Shown here piece by piece: positions 9,174 through 17,681 of a stretch of 64,000 nt of DNA (position 1 is the first letter of the stretch; the number at the start of each line of letters is the position of its first letter). The stretch covers positions 735,237-799,236 of the forward strand of contig NZ_JAMDLI010000007.1 in the NCBI RefSeq assembly GCF_023721815.1, read 5' to 3'. The notes below the pieces were generated by a model. That model worked only from the letters and a program-made list of their open reading frames with translations. It made no database searches and was not told the DNA's origin. The position numbers and the translations under genes are program-made. The DNA is from Pleomorphomonas sp. JP5. GTDB lineage: Bacteria > Pseudomonadota > Alphaproteobacteria > Rhizobiales > Pleomorphomonadaceae.

Positions 9174-10091
9174 TCAGACCGGCGCCGACAGGAGCGGATA
9201 CATTTCCGGCCGCCGGTGCTTCTGGAAGTTGAAGATATTGGCGCGAATCTCGGTGCAGCGATCAAGGTCGCAGTCGTGCGTAACCAGTTCGTCGCCGAGC
9301 GTCGAGGCCATGGCGACGATCTCGCCGGTCGGGGCAATGATGCAGCTCTGGCCGATCAGCACGCAGTTCTCTTCATTGCCGGCCTTGCCGACGCCGACCA
9401 CCCACATGCCATTGGCATAGGCGCCGGCCTGCATGGCCAGGTGATTGTGGAAGCACTGAAGATGATCGTGCTCGGGGGCGAGCGGATAATGATACGGCGT
9501 GTTGTAGCCGATCAGCACCATCTCCGTGCCGCGTAGCGCGTGCTCGCGATAGGTCTCCGGCCAGCGGCGATCATTGCAGATCGCCATGCCGATCTTGCCA
9601 TCGAGGCAGTCGGCCGGGGTAAAGAAGGTGTCTCCCGGCTCGAAGTAGCGCTTTTCGAGGTGCTGGAACGCCCGCCACGGCTCGTTCTCGGTGTGACCGG
9701 GCAGATGAACCTTGTGGTAGCGGTGGACGATCGCGCCGGTCTTGTCGACGATGATGGAGGTGTTAAAGCGCCTGATACGGCCATCGACCACCGTCTTCTC
9801 GGCATAGCCGAAACTGATGGCGACGCCGAGTTCCTTGACCTTTGCGAACAGCGGCGCCGTTGCCGGGCCGGGCATCTCAGTTTCGAAGAAGGCGTCGACC
9901 TCGGCCTGGTCTTCCATGAACCAGCGTGGAAAGAAGGTGGTCAGCGCGAGCTCCGGATAGACGACCAGGTCGCAGCCGCGTCGGGCGGCTTTCTCAAGCA
10001 GGGCGATCATCCTGTTGACGACCGTCTCGCGGCTGTCGGCGCGGGCGATCGGACCAAGCTGGGCGGCACCGACGACGATGGTGCGGGACAT
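9174..10091 (-). CDS. N-carbamoyl-D-amino acid hydrolase (nitrilase superfamily)
   Basis: A 305-residue carbon-nitrogen hydrolase that follows the Agrobacterium D-carbamoylase (304 aa) along its length. The catalytic triad falls at the same positions: E47 (YPELALTTFF), K127 (YHKVHLPGH) and C172 (AICNDRRWPE). RPFQHLEKRYFEPGD-like and HIFNF-like segments are also shared. It hydrolyses N-carbamoyl amino acids to the amino acid, CO2 and ammonia. Placed between the M20 hydrolase and ygfK, it may remove a carbamoyl group from a ureido intermediate of ring opening, which could yield the diaminopropionate consumed by DpaL. That link is inference; a ureidopropionase-like role is the main alternative. 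Confidence 0.85.
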   Translation of the reverse strand: MSRTIVVGAAQLGPIARADSRETVVNRMIALLEKAARRGCDLVVYPELALTTFFPRWFMEDQAEVDAFFETEMPGPATAPLFAKVKELGVAISFGYAEKTVVDGRIRRFNTSIIVDKTGAIVHRYHKVHLPGHTENEPWRAFQHLEKRYFEPGDTFFTPADCLDGKIGMAICNDRRWPETYREHALRGTEMVLIGYNTPYHYPLAPEHDHLQCFHNHLAMQAGAYANGMWVVGVGKAGNEENCVLIGQSCIIAPTGEIVAMASTLGDELVTHDCDLDRCTEIRANIFNFQKHRRPEMYPLLSAPV

Positions 10092-10104
10092 TCTCTAATC
10101 CTCC

Positions 10105-11361
10105 TCAGGCGGGTGTGTTGGCGCGGCCGGCCAGCTCCAGCGCCAGCGTGCCGAGCACGGCGAGACCGTTGGCGATGTCGCTGGGCGCCGTGTATTCGGC
10201 GATGTTGTGGCTGAGTCCGGCGATGGACGGGACGAACACCATGGCGGCCGGGCAGGTGCGGGCCAGCATCTGGGCATCGTGTCCGGCGCCGGAGAACATG
10301 CGGCGGGTGGTGAGGCCGAGGCTCTTGGCCGTCCTTTCGACGCGGCCGACCAGTTCGCCGTCGAAGGCGACGGGTTCGAAGCGGGCCAGCGGACGGCGGG
10401 TGAAGGAGACATGCTCCTCCTCGGCCACGCGGGCGACCAGAGCAGCCAGACGCGCTTCTGCCTCGGCCAGCACCTTCTCCTTGGGGTGACGGAGATCCAC
10501 GGTCATCTGCGCCATCTCGGCGACGACGTTAACGAGGTTGGGGCGAAGGCGCAGCGAGCCGACGGTGCCGACCATGTCGCCGCCGATCGACTTGGCGATG
10601 TCGGCAACGCCATGAGCGATGCGGGCGGCGGCAAGCCCTGCGTCGCGCCGAAGCCGCATCGGCGTGGCGCCGGCGTGGCTCGCCCGGCCCGACAGCGTGA
10701 TTTCGGTCCAGGAAATGCCCTGCACCCCTTCGACGACGCCGATGTCGATGCCCTCGGCTTCCAGCACCGGTCCCTGCTCGATGTGATACTCGAGATAGGC
10801 TGCCGCCTTGACCCCGCCGAGCGGCGCGGTACCGGCGTAGCCGATGTCGGCAAGATCGTCGCCGAGCCGCGTACCGTCGATGGAGATGGTGTCGAGCGCG
10901 TCCTGAAGCGGCAGATCGCCGACGTGAACGAGACTGCCGAGCATGTCCGGCTGGAAGCGAGCGCCTTCCTCGTTGGTGAAGGCGGCGACGGTGACCGGAT
11001 GAACGGTGGATATCTTGGCATCGTCGAGGGCCTGCAGCACTTCGAGCCCGGCGAGCACGCCGAGGTTGCCGTCGTAAAGACCGCCGGTCGCCACCGTGTC
11101 GATATGCGAGCCCATCATGATCGACGGGCCGTCCTGCGTGCCCTTGCGGGTGCCGAAGATGTTGCCGATCGGATCGATCGCAACGTCAAGGCCCTGTTCC
11201 CGCATCCAGCCGACCACGAGATCGCGGCCGGCGCCATCTTCGGGCGTCAGTGCAAGGCGGCAGACACCGCCTTCCGGTAATGCGCCGACTTGGCCAAGAG
11301 CCTTCAGGCGCGCGACGAGGCGCTCGCCGTTGACGGGCAGGGCGGGAGAAAGGTCTGTCAT
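10105..11361 (-). CDS. M20-family Zn-dependent amidohydrolase (allantoate/carbamoylase type)
   Basis: A 418-residue member of the allantoate amidohydrolase / N-carbamoyl-L-amino acid hydrolase / ureidopropionase family. The GSHIDTVATGGLYDGNLGV motif supplies His and Asp metal ligands, NEEG follows, and GASHAGATPM and GHDAQML mark the dimerisation lid and the last metal site. These enzymes release ammonia or CO2 from ureido or carbamoyl compounds. It overlaps the end of dpaL by 4 bases and precedes the D-carbamoylase gene. In the E. coli cluster the corresponding slot is YgeY, another M20 enzyme. The exact substrate is not determinable; an open-chain purine breakdown product is the contextual guess. 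Confidence 0.85.
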   Translation of the reverse strand: MTDLSPALPVNGERLVARLKALGQVGALPEGGVCRLALTPEDGAGRDLVVGWMREQGLDVAIDPIGNIFGTRKGTQDGPSIMMGSHIDTVATGGLYDGNLGVLAGLEVLQALDDAKISTVHPVTVAAFTNEEGARFQPDMLGSLVHVGDLPLQDALDTISIDGTRLGDDLADIGYAGTAPLGGVKAAAYLEYHIEQGPVLEAEGIDIGVVEGVQGISWTEITLSGRASHAGATPMRLRRDAGLAAARIAHGVADIAKSIGGDMVGTVGSLRLRPNLVNVVAEMAQMTVDLRHPKEKVLAEAEARLAALVARVAEEEHVSFTRRPLARFEPVAFDGELVGRVERTAKSLGLTTRRMFSGAGHDAQMLARTCPAAMVFVPSIAGLSHNIAEYTAPSDIANGLAVLGTLALELAGRANTPA

Positions 11362-12593
11362 CTCTGTGCTCCAGCGCGAACCGCATCGCCGGTCCGGCCG
11401 ACGATGCGGGCGTAAAGATCCGGATCGGTGTCGCCCTCGCTGCCTATGAGCAGGACACGCGAGGCGCGATCAAGACCAAGCGACCGCCGCCAGTCCGGTG
11501 CTCCGGCGGCGACGATCAATCCGGCAAGGCCTGCGACCCCCGATTCGCCGCCGACAATGGTGGCCCCGGCAGCGCCCGACGCCAAGAGGCGCATTGCGGC
11601 GAGAGCCGCATCGTCGGGTATGGCCATGAATGCCGACACTCCCTCTTGGAGAATCGGCCAGGCAATCATGGAGGGCTCGCCGCAGGCCATGCCGGCCATG
11701 ATGGTGTCGAGGTCGCCGGTGACGGCTGTCGGCTTTCCTGATCGCGCACTCTCGTAGAGGCAGGCGGCCTTGACCGGCTCCACGACCGTTACGATGGGCA
11801 TGTCAGGGCCGTAGGCTTCCCAGAGGTGGGCGATAACGGCAGCGGCGAGGCCGCCGACGCCGCATTGAAGGAACACGTGGGTTGGCGGCGCTTCGCTCGC
11901 GCCGAGCGCTTCGGCCACCATCACCGAGTAGCCTTGCATGACGTCGCTCGGCACGTCGGTGTAGCCGGGGTAGGACGTGTCGGAAACGACGAACCAGCCG
12001 TTTTGGGCGGCTTTTTGGGCGGCCTCGTGCACCGACCCGTCATAGTTTCCCGATGTGCGCACCACCTCGGCGCCGTAACGGCGGATGGCGTCGGCGCGCT
12101 GTTCGGAAACGGTGGCATGAATGAAGATCACCGCCCGCGCGCCAAACATGCGCGCGCCCCAGGCGACGGACCGCCCGTGGTTGCCATCCGTCGCGCAGCA
12201 GACGGTGATATCCTTGGCCGCTTCCCGGAGCCGGCCGGTCGCCAGCGCCGTTTCGTCTATGTCGCCATGGCGCCGACGAAGTTCGCTGACCAGCAGGCGA
12301 AGCACCGCATAGGCGCCGCCGAGAGCCTTGAAGGAGCCGAGACCGAAGCGGCCGCTTTCGTCCTTGTAGTGAATGCTGGCAACGTCGAGACGCTCCGCCA
12401 GCTTATTGAGCGCGACGAGCGGTGTCGGTGCGTAACCCGGCCAGGACGTGATGATCCCGGCGGCCCTGACGTAACCGGCGTGCGACAGCGTCGACTTGAA
12501 GGGAGCGGGATAGGCGCCCTTCTTGTGCGAGGGGTTGCCGAAAAAGGTCGCCGTGTCGGGCGAGAAGGCCTGAAGTGAGAAAAGGTCGGTCAT
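11358..12593 (-). CDS. dpaL: Diaminopropionate ammonia-lyase
   Basis: A 411-residue fold-type II PLP enzyme resembling E. coli YgeX/DpaL (about 398 aa). The PLP lysine is K89 in GSFKALGGAY; CCATDGNHGRSVAW is the substrate and phosphate region, FLQCGVGGLAAAV the PLP-phosphate loop, and GEPSMIAWPIL and SEGDTDPD are family segments. It cleaves 2,3-diaminopropionate to pyruvate and ammonia. It is the first gene of the minus-strand operon, facing the RpiR regulator with only 49 bases between the two starts. As the expected terminal step of the anaerobic purine route, its presence beside ygfK, ssnA and xdhD supports reading the operon as one pathway. Confidence 0.92.
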   Translation of the reverse strand: MTDLFSLQAFSPDTATFFGNPSHKKGAYPAPFKSTLSHAGYVRAAGIITSWPGYAPTPLVALNKLAERLDVASIHYKDESGRFGLGSFKALGGAYAVLRLLVSELRRRHGDIDETALATGRLREAAKDITVCCATDGNHGRSVAWGARMFGARAVIFIHATVSEQRADAIRRYGAEVVRTSGNYDGSVHEAAQKAAQNGWFVVSDTSYPGYTDVPSDVMQGYSVMVAEALGASEAPPTHVFLQCGVGGLAAAVIAHLWEAYGPDMPIVTVVEPVKAACLYESARSGKPTAVTGDLDTIMAGMACGEPSMIAWPILQEGVSAFMAIPDDAALAAMRLLASGAAGATIVGGESGVAGLAGLIVAAGAPDWRRSLGLDRASRVLLIGSEGDTDPDLYARIVGRTGDAVRAGAQR

Positions 12594-12642
12594 CGGTCCG
12601 AGGTTCTTGTTGCCGGCGTCCCAGCTTGACAGTGGAGCATAT

Positions 12643-12660
12643 ATGAAAGAGAATTTTCAT
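12643..12660. promoter_or_regulatory. Palindrome over the rpiR-type start codon, operator candidate
   Basis: An inverted repeat with arms ATGAAA and TTTCAT separated by 6 bases lies in the 49-base divergent gap and covers the regulator's ATG. RpiR/MurR proteins often bind AT-rich TGAAA-TTTCA-like sites, so self-repression with control of the divergent dpaL operon is plausible. A TTGACA box at 12626-12631 is a possible -35 for the plus direction. Confidence 0.5.
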
Positions 12661-13584
12661 GAAATGGAAAAGATGAAAAAAGAGGCGATTGCCGACAGCA
12701 TAGGCGGACGAAGCGGCGTGACGACCGGCGATGGCGTCGACGTCCGGATCGCCGCGTTGTTCGACGAGCTGACGGAGAGCGAAAGGCGTCTTGCCGAGGT
12801 CGTGCTCGAGGCAGCCAGTGACCTCTCCGCCTTCACGGCCGGCGAGCTTGCGGCCCGTGCCGATGTGTCGGCGGCGACGGCGGCCCGCTTCTTCCGGCGT
12901 CTTGGTTACGAGAGCTACGGAGACCTGCGCCGTTCGGTCCGCGATGCTCGCACCTGGGGCTCTCCGCTCTACGAACTCTCCTCCGCGGAGCAACCGGCAG
13001 ACTTCGCTCGGCATGTCGCCCAGGACATCGAGAATCTCCAACGCTTGGCCGCCGAGCTTCCGCCGGCGTCCCTTGCCGCCGCCGTGGATTTGCTCGCTTC
13101 GGCAAGGCGGGTTCATGTCATCGGCTTTCGCAACTCGGCGGCGCTGGCTTCCTATGCGCGCGGGCTTCTTGCCCACGTGAAGCCGGACGTTCGCTTGCTG
13201 CCGCTGGCCGGTCAGACTCTCGCCGAGGAACTTGTCGACCTGACCGCAGACGATGCTTTCCTGGTGTTTGGTTTCCGACGTCGACCTCCGGCGCTGCGCG
13301 ATGTGATGGCGGCCGTTCGCGATGCGGGCGCCCGCATCCTGCTCGTCACGGATGCATCGGCGGCGCGCACCGCCCATCTGGCGCATGTGACGCTTCGCTG
13401 CCCCAATCAGGGCGCCAGTCTGTTCGACAGCTACGTGGCGCCGATGTCGCTGATCAGCCATCTCGCTTCGGCAGTGGGCGCGGCGCTCGGTCCGGACGCG
13501 GAGAGGCGTCTGGCATCGATCGAAGATCTGCACCGGCGCCTCGAACCGTTTTCACCAACCGGTCGCCGGTTGCCTCGCGGCTGA
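12643..13584 (+). CDS. MurR/RpiR family transcriptional regulator
   Basis: A 313-residue regulator: an N-terminal HTH_6 domain (about residues 30-105, with a TAGELAARADVSAATAARFF-type helix-turn-helix) followed by a SIS sugar-isomerase domain (about 130-270, RRVHVIGFRNSA). The start at ATG 12643 is chosen because TGGAG sits 5 bases upstream; in-frame ATGs at 12664 and 12673 and a TTG at 12607 are alternatives. It is divergent from the dpaL-xdhD-ssnA operon and is the obvious candidate to control it. RpiR proteins usually sense phosphosugars, but several alphaproteobacterial members control nitrogen-compound degradation, so the ligand here could be a purine intermediate. Confidence 0.88.
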   Translation: MKENFHEMEKMKKEAIADSIGGRSGVTTGDGVDVRIAALFDELTESERRLAEVVLEAASDLSAFTAGELAARADVSAATAARFFRRLGYESYGDLRRSVRDARTWGSPLYELSSAEQPADFARHVAQDIENLQRLAAELPPASLAAAVDLLASARRVHVIGFRNSAALASYARGLLAHVKPDVRLLPLAGQTLAEELVDLTADDAFLVFGFRRRPPALRDVMAAVRDAGARILLVTDASAARTAHLAHVTLRCPNQGASLFDSYVAPMSLISHLASAVGAALGPDAERRLASIEDLHRRLEPFSPTGRRLPRG

Positions 13585-14037
13585 TTCCACAGCCCCGGCT
13601 TGTCGGTATCGTCAGGAAAATTCCAGAGAAATCAAAAACCTGAGGGCGTGATCGGCCTTGAGGAGCACGTCATTGGCGCGGAAACTGTGCGCATTAACTC
13701 TACTTTTGAACGACTCTTGGTGAAAAAGGTGTATACTTCCACCCTATGAAAGCGAGCAAACGCGTCGGATCGGGGCGATTGACTCATCTTTCATTAACCT
13801 TCTCCGTGCGAGGCTGGGCTTCAGTCTCGGCGCGGGTCGGGTGAACAGCGAGCGCGCCAGCTCCGTGGCGGCCACCTCACCCAAGCCGATGGATTTCGTT
13901 TTTGCGCGAGCGATACGGACTCCAATAGGTTCATGCGGGTTTGGATAGGCCCGGAAAGCGCCCGACGAGCCTTCGGTTCGGAGGGGTTCTTTTCCATTCC
14001 GGTCGGTTGTCGGCCGGTAGCATTCGGGTTGGCGCCA
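13585..14037. other. Intergenic, no gene supported
   Basis: Between the RpiR gene and the small membrane protein I see no coding signal, no tRNA and no clear repeat. A TATACT box at 13732-13737 resembles a -10 element, but no -35 at the right distance accompanies it. Confidence 0.4.
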
Positions 14038-14325
14038 ATGTTTATTCTCGTTCTTTTTGCAAGCTTGGCCTATTTCGCCATCGGTCTCGGCTTCTCGGTG
14101 CTGTCGTTGCACGAGCTGGCCACCAACGGGCGCAATCGTCCCTTCAACCGGCTTTTGGCCTGGTTGGGCACCTTGTTCTGGTTGCCGATGTTGCTTGCCG
14201 TCGTCGCGGGCGCTCTTTTCGCCTCGCGCCGGCCGACGCAATCCCCGGTTCCTGCCGTCGCGACCCAATCGGGAGCCGTCATGTCCGAGCGGCGCACTGT
14301 GCGCAGGGCGGTCCGTCAGGTATGA
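14038..14325 (+). CDS. Small two-helix membrane protein, 95 aa
   Basis: From ATG 14038 the product has two hydrophobic segments (about residues 1-22 and 38-61) joined by a short polar loop, then a Pro/Ser/Thr and basic tail. The frame is open back to 13933, but the hydrophobic start beginning MFILVLF looks like the natural N-terminus. There is no strong ribosome site and no recognised family. Unknown function; a short inner-membrane protein is the most that can be said. Confidence 0.45.
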   Translation: MFILVLFASLAYFAIGLGFSVLSLHELATNGRNRPFNRLLAWLGTLFWLPMLLAVVAGALFASRRPTQSPVPAVATQSGAVMSERRTVRRAVRQV

Positions 14326-14574
14326 CGGGGGCGAGAAAAGCTCGGGTTTGGGGCGAGACGTCGCTTGGCTGACGGGCCAAAAGCTGTGCCGGCCAAGTTT
14401 TCCACGCTGCGTCGCGCGAGCTAACTATCTGAAAATGCGGAAAATCCGCCAATTTCCAAAAAGCCTTGTCGCTCGAACAGAAAAGCTCTTGCATTCATTC
14501 GGCCAGTTGGGTAGACACTCCCCAGCGATCGGGACCGTCACTTCATCGCGGCGGTGTCCAAATCGTATTGGCTT

Positions 14575-14651
14575 GCGCTCGTAGCTCAGCTGGATAGAGC
14601 ATCAGACTACGAATCTGAGGGTCAGGAGTTCGAATCTCTTCGAGCGCGCCA
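14575..14651 (+). tRNA. tRNA-Arg (ACG), carries the element's attachment site
   Basis: A 77-base cloverleaf. The acceptor arms GCGCTCG and CGAGCGC pair perfectly, the D-arm is GCTC/GAGC, the anticodon stem TCAGA/TCTGA holds a CTACGAA loop with anticodon ACG at 14609-14611, and the T-arm contains GTTCGAATC. CCA is encoded. The gene stays intact because the integrated element carries an identical copy of its 3' two thirds. Confidence 0.97.
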
Positions 14652-14654
14652 TTT
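14604..14654 (+). repeat. attL: 51-bp direct repeat in tRNA-Arg
   Basis: 51 bases from the anticodon stem through the CCA end plus three bases are repeated exactly at 25609-25659. This copy lies in the functional tRNA next to the integrase gene, the usual arrangement for tyrosine-recombinase integration. Confidence 0.95.
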
Positions 14655-14661
14655 CTTTCAA

Positions 14662-15744
14662 TCACTTAGCGTCTCCTTTCGTGGCGGGATGGACCTTAGT
14701 TTGCAGTTGGTTTGCAAATTTCGTGCTCCTTGCGTTCTCGAATAGCGAAACCGCCTCTCCTGCGAGCACGCGAGTGCGGGCAAGGTACTTGTCGAGGATG
14801 GTGGTAACCGTCTTGAGCGAGTGGCCCGTTATGGCCGCGATCTGAGGCGTAGTGCATCCAGCCTCGGCAAGCATGGTAATGGCCGTGCCACGCAGATCGT
14901 GGAAGTGCAGTTGTTCGATGCCGGCCTTCTTTGATGCCTCTTCCCACTTGGCTTTGAAATAGCGCGCCGTCCACGGCCTTGAGGTCTTGGTAGTAAGGAC
15001 GACAGCGGCCGTTCGTTCCATGCCGTCAAGCATGTGCCGAAGGGCAGCGGTGCAAGGAATTTCTACCTTGCGTCCTGTCTTGCCCTGCCGGAGCGAGATG
15101 AAGGCGCCGTCGAAGTTTCCCCACGTCAGACGAAGCAAGTCGCCTTGGCGTTGTCCAGTGTGAAGGGCAAGAATCAGAGCGCGTTGCAGTTCAATAGGTG
15201 CAACGGCCATGAAGGCGCGGATTTGCTCCGGCAACCAAATCATGTCGGACCGGTCGACGCTGTGAAGACGCCGGAAGCCCGCAATGTGGTTGCTGAATAT
15301 GATGCCGCTTTCCCTAGCCCACGAGAGCATCGCCGAGATAACACTCAGACGATTGTCCGCCTCGCGCTCGCCAGAAGCTTTTGCCACCTTTGCTCGCCAA
15401 GACAAGAAATCCTGACGAACACGCGGGTCTTCGAGCGCAGCCAAAGGCATATCGCCGAATTTCGCCTCTGCCTTGGCGAGCATGCGTTTGTATTCGCGCT
15501 GGGTGCTATCCTTGAGCTTCCCGAACTCCGGAGACAGTGCGTAGTCGCGCATCAAGCCGTTGATCGTTCCGGCGTGACGGTCAAGCATGAGCTTTTCCGC
15601 CGCGCCATAATCCCGCAGGAACTCCGGCGAACCAGGTTTCCCGCTTAGTGGGAGACCGGTTGCGCGGTGGTAATGGTAGACACGGACGTCGCCATCGGCG
15701 AGGCGTTTCCTCACCGTGTTAACGCCTTGAAGCCTAGCTCGCAT
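14662..15744 (-). CDS. int: Tyrosine recombinase / integrase of the satellite
   Basis: 360 residues from ATG 15744. An N-terminal arm-binding and SAM-like core region (about 60-160) precedes the catalytic domain (about 170-325), with the full active site: R199 (HTGQRQGDLLR), H282 and R285 (HDLRGTAITM), H308 (TGHS) and Y320 (LDKYLARTR). The frame is open further upstream, but that stretch overlaps the next gene. It ends 8 bases inside the attL repeat boundary and overlaps the end of the 61-aa gene by 11 bases. It should catalyse insertion into, and excision from, tRNA-Arg. The element shows no obvious separate excisionase; one of the small proteins may serve. Confidence 0.93.
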   Translation of the reverse strand: MRARLQGVNTVRKRLADGDVRVYHYHRATGLPLSGKPGSPEFLRDYGAAEKLMLDRHAGTINGLMRDYALSPEFGKLKDSTQREYKRMLAKAEAKFGDMPLAALEDPRVRQDFLSWRAKVAKASGEREADNRLSVISAMLSWARESGIIFSNHIAGFRRLHSVDRSDMIWLPEQIRAFMAVAPIELQRALILALHTGQRQGDLLRLTWGNFDGAFISLRQGKTGRKVEIPCTAALRHMLDGMERTAAVVLTTKTSRPWTARYFKAKWEEASKKAGIEQLHFHDLRGTAITMLAEAGCTTPQIAAITGHSLKTVTTILDKYLARTRVLAGEAVSLFENARSTKFANQLQTKVHPATKGDAK

Positions 15745-15919
15745 TTTGGCGCCTCCATGCTTCAAGCGGGCTTTCCTGCGGCGCCACGCCCTCGTTGGTG
15801 TAGATGACCAGCTTGCCACCATCCACTTCGACGCGCGAGACCGACAAACCGGCAGCGACCACACCCTTGACGGTGCGCGCGATGTCGGCTTGCCTGATCG
15901 TCGCGGGCCTGTTCATCAT
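15734..15919 (-). CDS. Small conserved phage-type protein, 61 aa
   Basis: Starts at ATG 15919, sharing one base with the portal stop (TGATG), which implies coupled translation; a second ATG is at 15916. The product begins MMNRPATIRQADI and has a helix followed by a short beta segment (VEVDGGKLVIYTNEG). Similar short proteins accompany integrases and portal genes in many Hyphomicrobiales prophages, to my recollection. No function is known. Its position before the integrase makes a directionality factor conceivable, but no winged-helix excisionase motif is visible. Confidence 0.7.
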   Translation of the reverse strand: MMNRPATIRQADIARTVKGVVAAGLSVSRVEVDGGKLVIYTNEGVAPQESPLEAWRRQNAS

Positions 15920-17133
15920 CAATTGGCGCCCCCGTTGTGTGTAACGGTTCCGAGCGGAACCCAATTTGCCGGCTGGTGGTAGGTGTCGCCGCCGGGAATC
16001 GGCGGTTCATTCTCGCGACGACGAACGTCGTTTGGCGACAAGGCGCCTATCTCGCGACCGATGCGGTAGGCTTCAAACCGGGCTTGCACGTCGCCACGGA
16101 GAAGCGCCGACAGATCGTGTTCAATGTAGAGCGTCCGCCGGCCGGCTTCGGTGAGCAGGCAGCGGGTCATAGCCTGTTCGATGCGAGCCGCGAGTGGTCC
16201 AAGAGCATTGCGCACCAGGGCGGTGCTTTCGCCTTCGACGTTGGAATATGTGGCGTTATCGGTGATGCCGACAGTAGTCGGCGGGCAGCCGTAGACGCGG
16301 GCGACGTCGAGTGCCGAAAGTTTCCGGGTCTCCAAAAATTCGGCATCGGCCGGGGTGAAGGTGATGGCGTCGAACTTGGCGCCACCGTCGAGAATCATCA
16401 GCTTTCCGGCGTTGCCCGTCCCGGCATGGCTGGACTGTACGGCCGTCCTCGTCGCCTCGCGAGCTTCCTTTCCGAGTTTGTCGGGAAACGACAGAAGGCC
16501 AGACGGCCGCATAGCGTTTTCCATCAAGCTGTCGGCCGTGCGCTTCTGGTCAAGAGCAAGACCAAAGGCACCGCGAGCGATCTGGATCGGCGACAAACCA
16601 ACAATGCCGTCGCGGCTCGGGCCGCGAACGTGCAACACCTCGTCGTCGAGCAGCACGGCCGAACCGCCATGCGCATCGGTGATGCGGTAGCGCAGACGAC
16701 CAGACGCCAGCCGCTCCACGCCAACGTTCCCCCACGGTTCCGGCCACAGGGCAACAACCTGACCACGCGCGTTGCGCTCGATGCGGGCGAAGGCGTTGCC
16801 GAAGGTGTCGAGCTGGCGGATTAGGAACTCGCGAAGCTCAAAAGCCGACATTCGCGGATTCGCGATGTCATGCAGCACGCCATAGAGCGGATTGTCGTCA
16901 GCACGTGCCCGCCCGCCGTCATCGGTACGGCGGAACAGGAACAGGCCGACTGACGCCAGCGTTTCGGATCGCAGGCTGATACAGCGGGCCGCGACGGCAA
17001 GGTTGCTTTCGACTTCAGTCGGCGAGACGCCATAGCCGGGCGCACCACGAAGGCCGAAGAACTCCCCGAGGTACGGATCGTCCGACTGAACGGCACGTTC
17101 TTCGCGGCTAAGAAACCGAGAAAACCAGTTCAT
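15919..17133 (-). CDS. HK97-family phage portal protein
   Basis: 404 residues, the usual size for HK97-type portals. The start MNWFSRFLSREER, the GVSPTEVESNLAVAARCISLRSETLA helix region, GIVGLSPIQIARGAFG, and the YGCPPTTVGI and YSNVEG segments are characteristic. The portal forms the dodecameric ring at the capsid vertex through which DNA is packaged. Its start overlaps the protease stop by 4 bases. The order here (capsid, connector, protease, portal) is not the common phage order of terminase, portal, protease, capsid, which suggests rearrangement of the head module. Confidence 0.92.
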   Translation of the reverse strand: MNWFSRFLSREERAVQSDDPYLGEFFGLRGAPGYGVSPTEVESNLAVAARCISLRSETLASVGLFLFRRTDDGGRARADDNPLYGVLHDIANPRMSAFELREFLIRQLDTFGNAFARIERNARGQVVALWPEPWGNVGVERLASGRLRYRITDAHGGSAVLLDDEVLHVRGPSRDGIVGLSPIQIARGAFGLALDQKRTADSLMENAMRPSGLLSFPDKLGKEAREATRTAVQSSHAGTGNAGKLMILDGGAKFDAITFTPADAEFLETRKLSALDVARVYGCPPTTVGITDNATYSNVEGESTALVRNALGPLAARIEQAMTRCLLTEAGRRTLYIEHDLSALLRGDVQARFEAYRIGREIGALSPNDVRRRENEPPIPGGDTYHQPANWVPLGTVTHNGGAN

Positions 17134-17681
17134 CGCATCGCCTCCATAAGGTCGAGATAGCGCCGGGCGATGGCGAGGCGCGGGGAAAATGCCAGACGAG
17201 AACGGGCAGCAACCGAGGTATCCGGGTACGCAGGAAAGGCAGACACGACCGAAATCTCGAAGAGATCGACCGCGTGAAGCTCCCGCCGATCGCCAAGCCA
17301 GCTTTCGCCGTTTTTGCGCACCGAGAAGCCGAAGCTCATCCCGCCAAGGTCACCACGTTCGGCAAGGGCAAGCACATCGCGCCCGGCGGTGGTGCCGGGT
17401 AGGTCGAGGCTGAAGGCGAGCCCGCGCGTATCCTCAGAAAGCCTAAGCGTACCCGACCGGGTGCGAGCGAGAACACGGGTCGCGTCGTGGTCGACAAGAG
17501 CGAGGATGTCGCCTCCGGCCTTGAGAGAAGCCGAGAAGGCGCCCGGCATGATCACTTCCACGAAGCGATTGCCGATGCGGGTCTCGGTGCCGAAGGTGGC
17601 GGCATAGCCTTCCAGCCGGCGCCCATTGGCGCTGATTTCAAGGATTGCCGCCCGGCGTTCAAGAGTTGCCGTGTCGCTCAT
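17130..17681 (-). CDS. HK97-family prohead protease
   Basis: 183 residues from ATG 17681. The S78/HK97 protease fold shows a likely active site: H65 in ALVDHD, S116 in GGMSFGFSV and E142 in VDLFEIS. The EGYAATF and VIMPGAF segments are typical of the N-terminal half. It removes the N-terminal delta domain of the capsid protein during head maturation, consistent with the coiled-coil start of the neighbouring capsid protein. The start overlaps the connector stop (ATGA). Confidence 0.9.
   Translation of the reverse strand: MSDTATLERRAAILEISANGRRLEGYAATFGTETRIGNRFVEVIMPGAFSASLKAGGDILALVDHDATRVLARTRSGTLRLSEDTRGLAFSLDLPGTTAGRDVLALAERGDLGGMSFGFSVRKNGESWLGDRRELHAVDLFEISVVSAFPAYPDTSVAARSRLAFSPRLAIARRYLDLMEAMR

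Noticed and set aside
13585-14037. Small RNA or promoter near the TATACT box at 13732
   Set aside because: The nearest -35-like TTGAAC is 20 bases away, there is no terminator hairpin and no conserved feature.
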